From JASJHI01 sp033791105 (lineage in GTDB: Bacteria > Actinomycetota > Acidimicrobiia > Acidimicrobiales > Ilumatobacteraceae), in the NCBI GenBank assembly GCA_033791105.1, contig JASJHI010000077.1, forward strand, positions 1 to 5,658: a stretch of 5,658 bases of DNA. The letters are read 5' to 3'. The first letter of the stretch is position 1. Each line of letters begins with the position of its first letter. The notes under the pieces were generated by a model, which was not told where the DNA came from, did no database searches, and saw only the letters and a list, made by a program, of their open reading frames with translations. Shown here one piece after another: positions 5,511 to 5,658 of the stretch. The translations under genes were made by a program, and so were the position numbers.

Positions 5511-5658
5511 TCAGCTGATCGTGACCGGCTCGATCTCATCAGCAGGCTCGAAACCGAGCACGGATCCGTAGAACCAGAGCTCGGCCTCGATCGACCGCAC
5601 GATGTTCTCGGCGCGGCGGAAGCCGTGACCCTCGCCGTCGAACTCGATGTACCCGACC
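5511..5658 (-). CDS. S9-family (prolyl oligopeptidase-like) peptidase, C-terminal end, cut by window edge
   Basis: The minus frame enters from the right edge and ends at TGA (5513-5511), giving the last 48 residues. VGYIEFDGEGHGFRRAENIV carries the GHGFR motif in which the histidine (codon 5627-5625) is the last member of the Ser-Asp-His triad of the alpha/beta-hydrolase domain. It continues SIEAELWFYGSVLGFEPADE and ends IEPVTIS, as in dipeptidyl-aminopeptidase or acylaminoacyl-peptidase-like enzymes, which cleave short peptides. The N-terminal propeller and the catalytic Ser and Asp lie outside the window. It is on the same strand as the small membrane protein and TspO genes but about 420 bp upstream of them, so shared transcription is doubtful. 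Confidence 0.86.
   Translation of the reverse strand, partial: VGYIEFDGEGHGFRRAENIVRSIEAELWFYGSVLGFEPADEIEPVTIS

Noticed and set aside
1..5658. CRISPR array or tandem repeats
   Set aside because: No regularly spaced repeats were seen; the only repeated units are the operator-like copies at 539-582.

Overview
The window is GC-rich and most codons in its clear genes end in G or C. The gene content (an actinobacterial acyl-CoA ligase of the FadD19 kind, a PaaI-like thioesterase, and an orphan SnoaL-like domain of the sort found at the end of large actinobacterial regulators) suggests a high-GC actinobacterium, perhaps of the Acidimicrobiia. That placement is inference; no marker gene for taxonomy is present. 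I did not find a coherent new defence or biosynthetic system. It reads as a lipid-metabolism block followed by a patch of gene remnants.

Left block (1-2999). A DHA2-family (EmrB/QacA-like) MFS efflux pump starts at 523 on the minus strand and runs off the left edge. Its 71-bp upstream gap holds a near-perfect 24-bp inverted repeat plus a degraded second copy 21 bp away, a good candidate for a TetR-type operator. Upstream and in the same direction is a complete FadD19-like acyl-CoA synthetase (595-2196). Divergent from it, across 121 bp, is a PaaI-like hotdog thioesterase (2318-3001). One enzyme makes acyl-CoA and the other probably hydrolyses it; the shared intergenic region carries an imperfect palindrome.

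Middle (2976-4393). A tRNA-Lys(TTT) gene on the minus strand overlaps the 3' end of the thioesterase gene, so the last eight thioesterase residues are encoded by tRNA antisense sequence. Next come a C-terminal scrap of a DDE transposase (minus, 3226-3480), a stand-alone SnoaL/NTF2-like domain (plus, 3597-4073) and a 320-bp stretch with no recognisable gene.

Right block (4394-5658), all on the minus strand. In transcription order there is the C-terminal end of an S9 prolyl-oligopeptidase-like peptidase (5511 to the right edge), a decayed stretch containing what looks like the terminal motif of a parallel beta-helix surface protein (5169-5243), a small two-helix membrane protein (4941-5093), and a TspO/MBR protein (4394-4936) that may be translationally coupled to it. 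The remnants between the tRNA and the peptidase suggest repeated insertion and deletion here.
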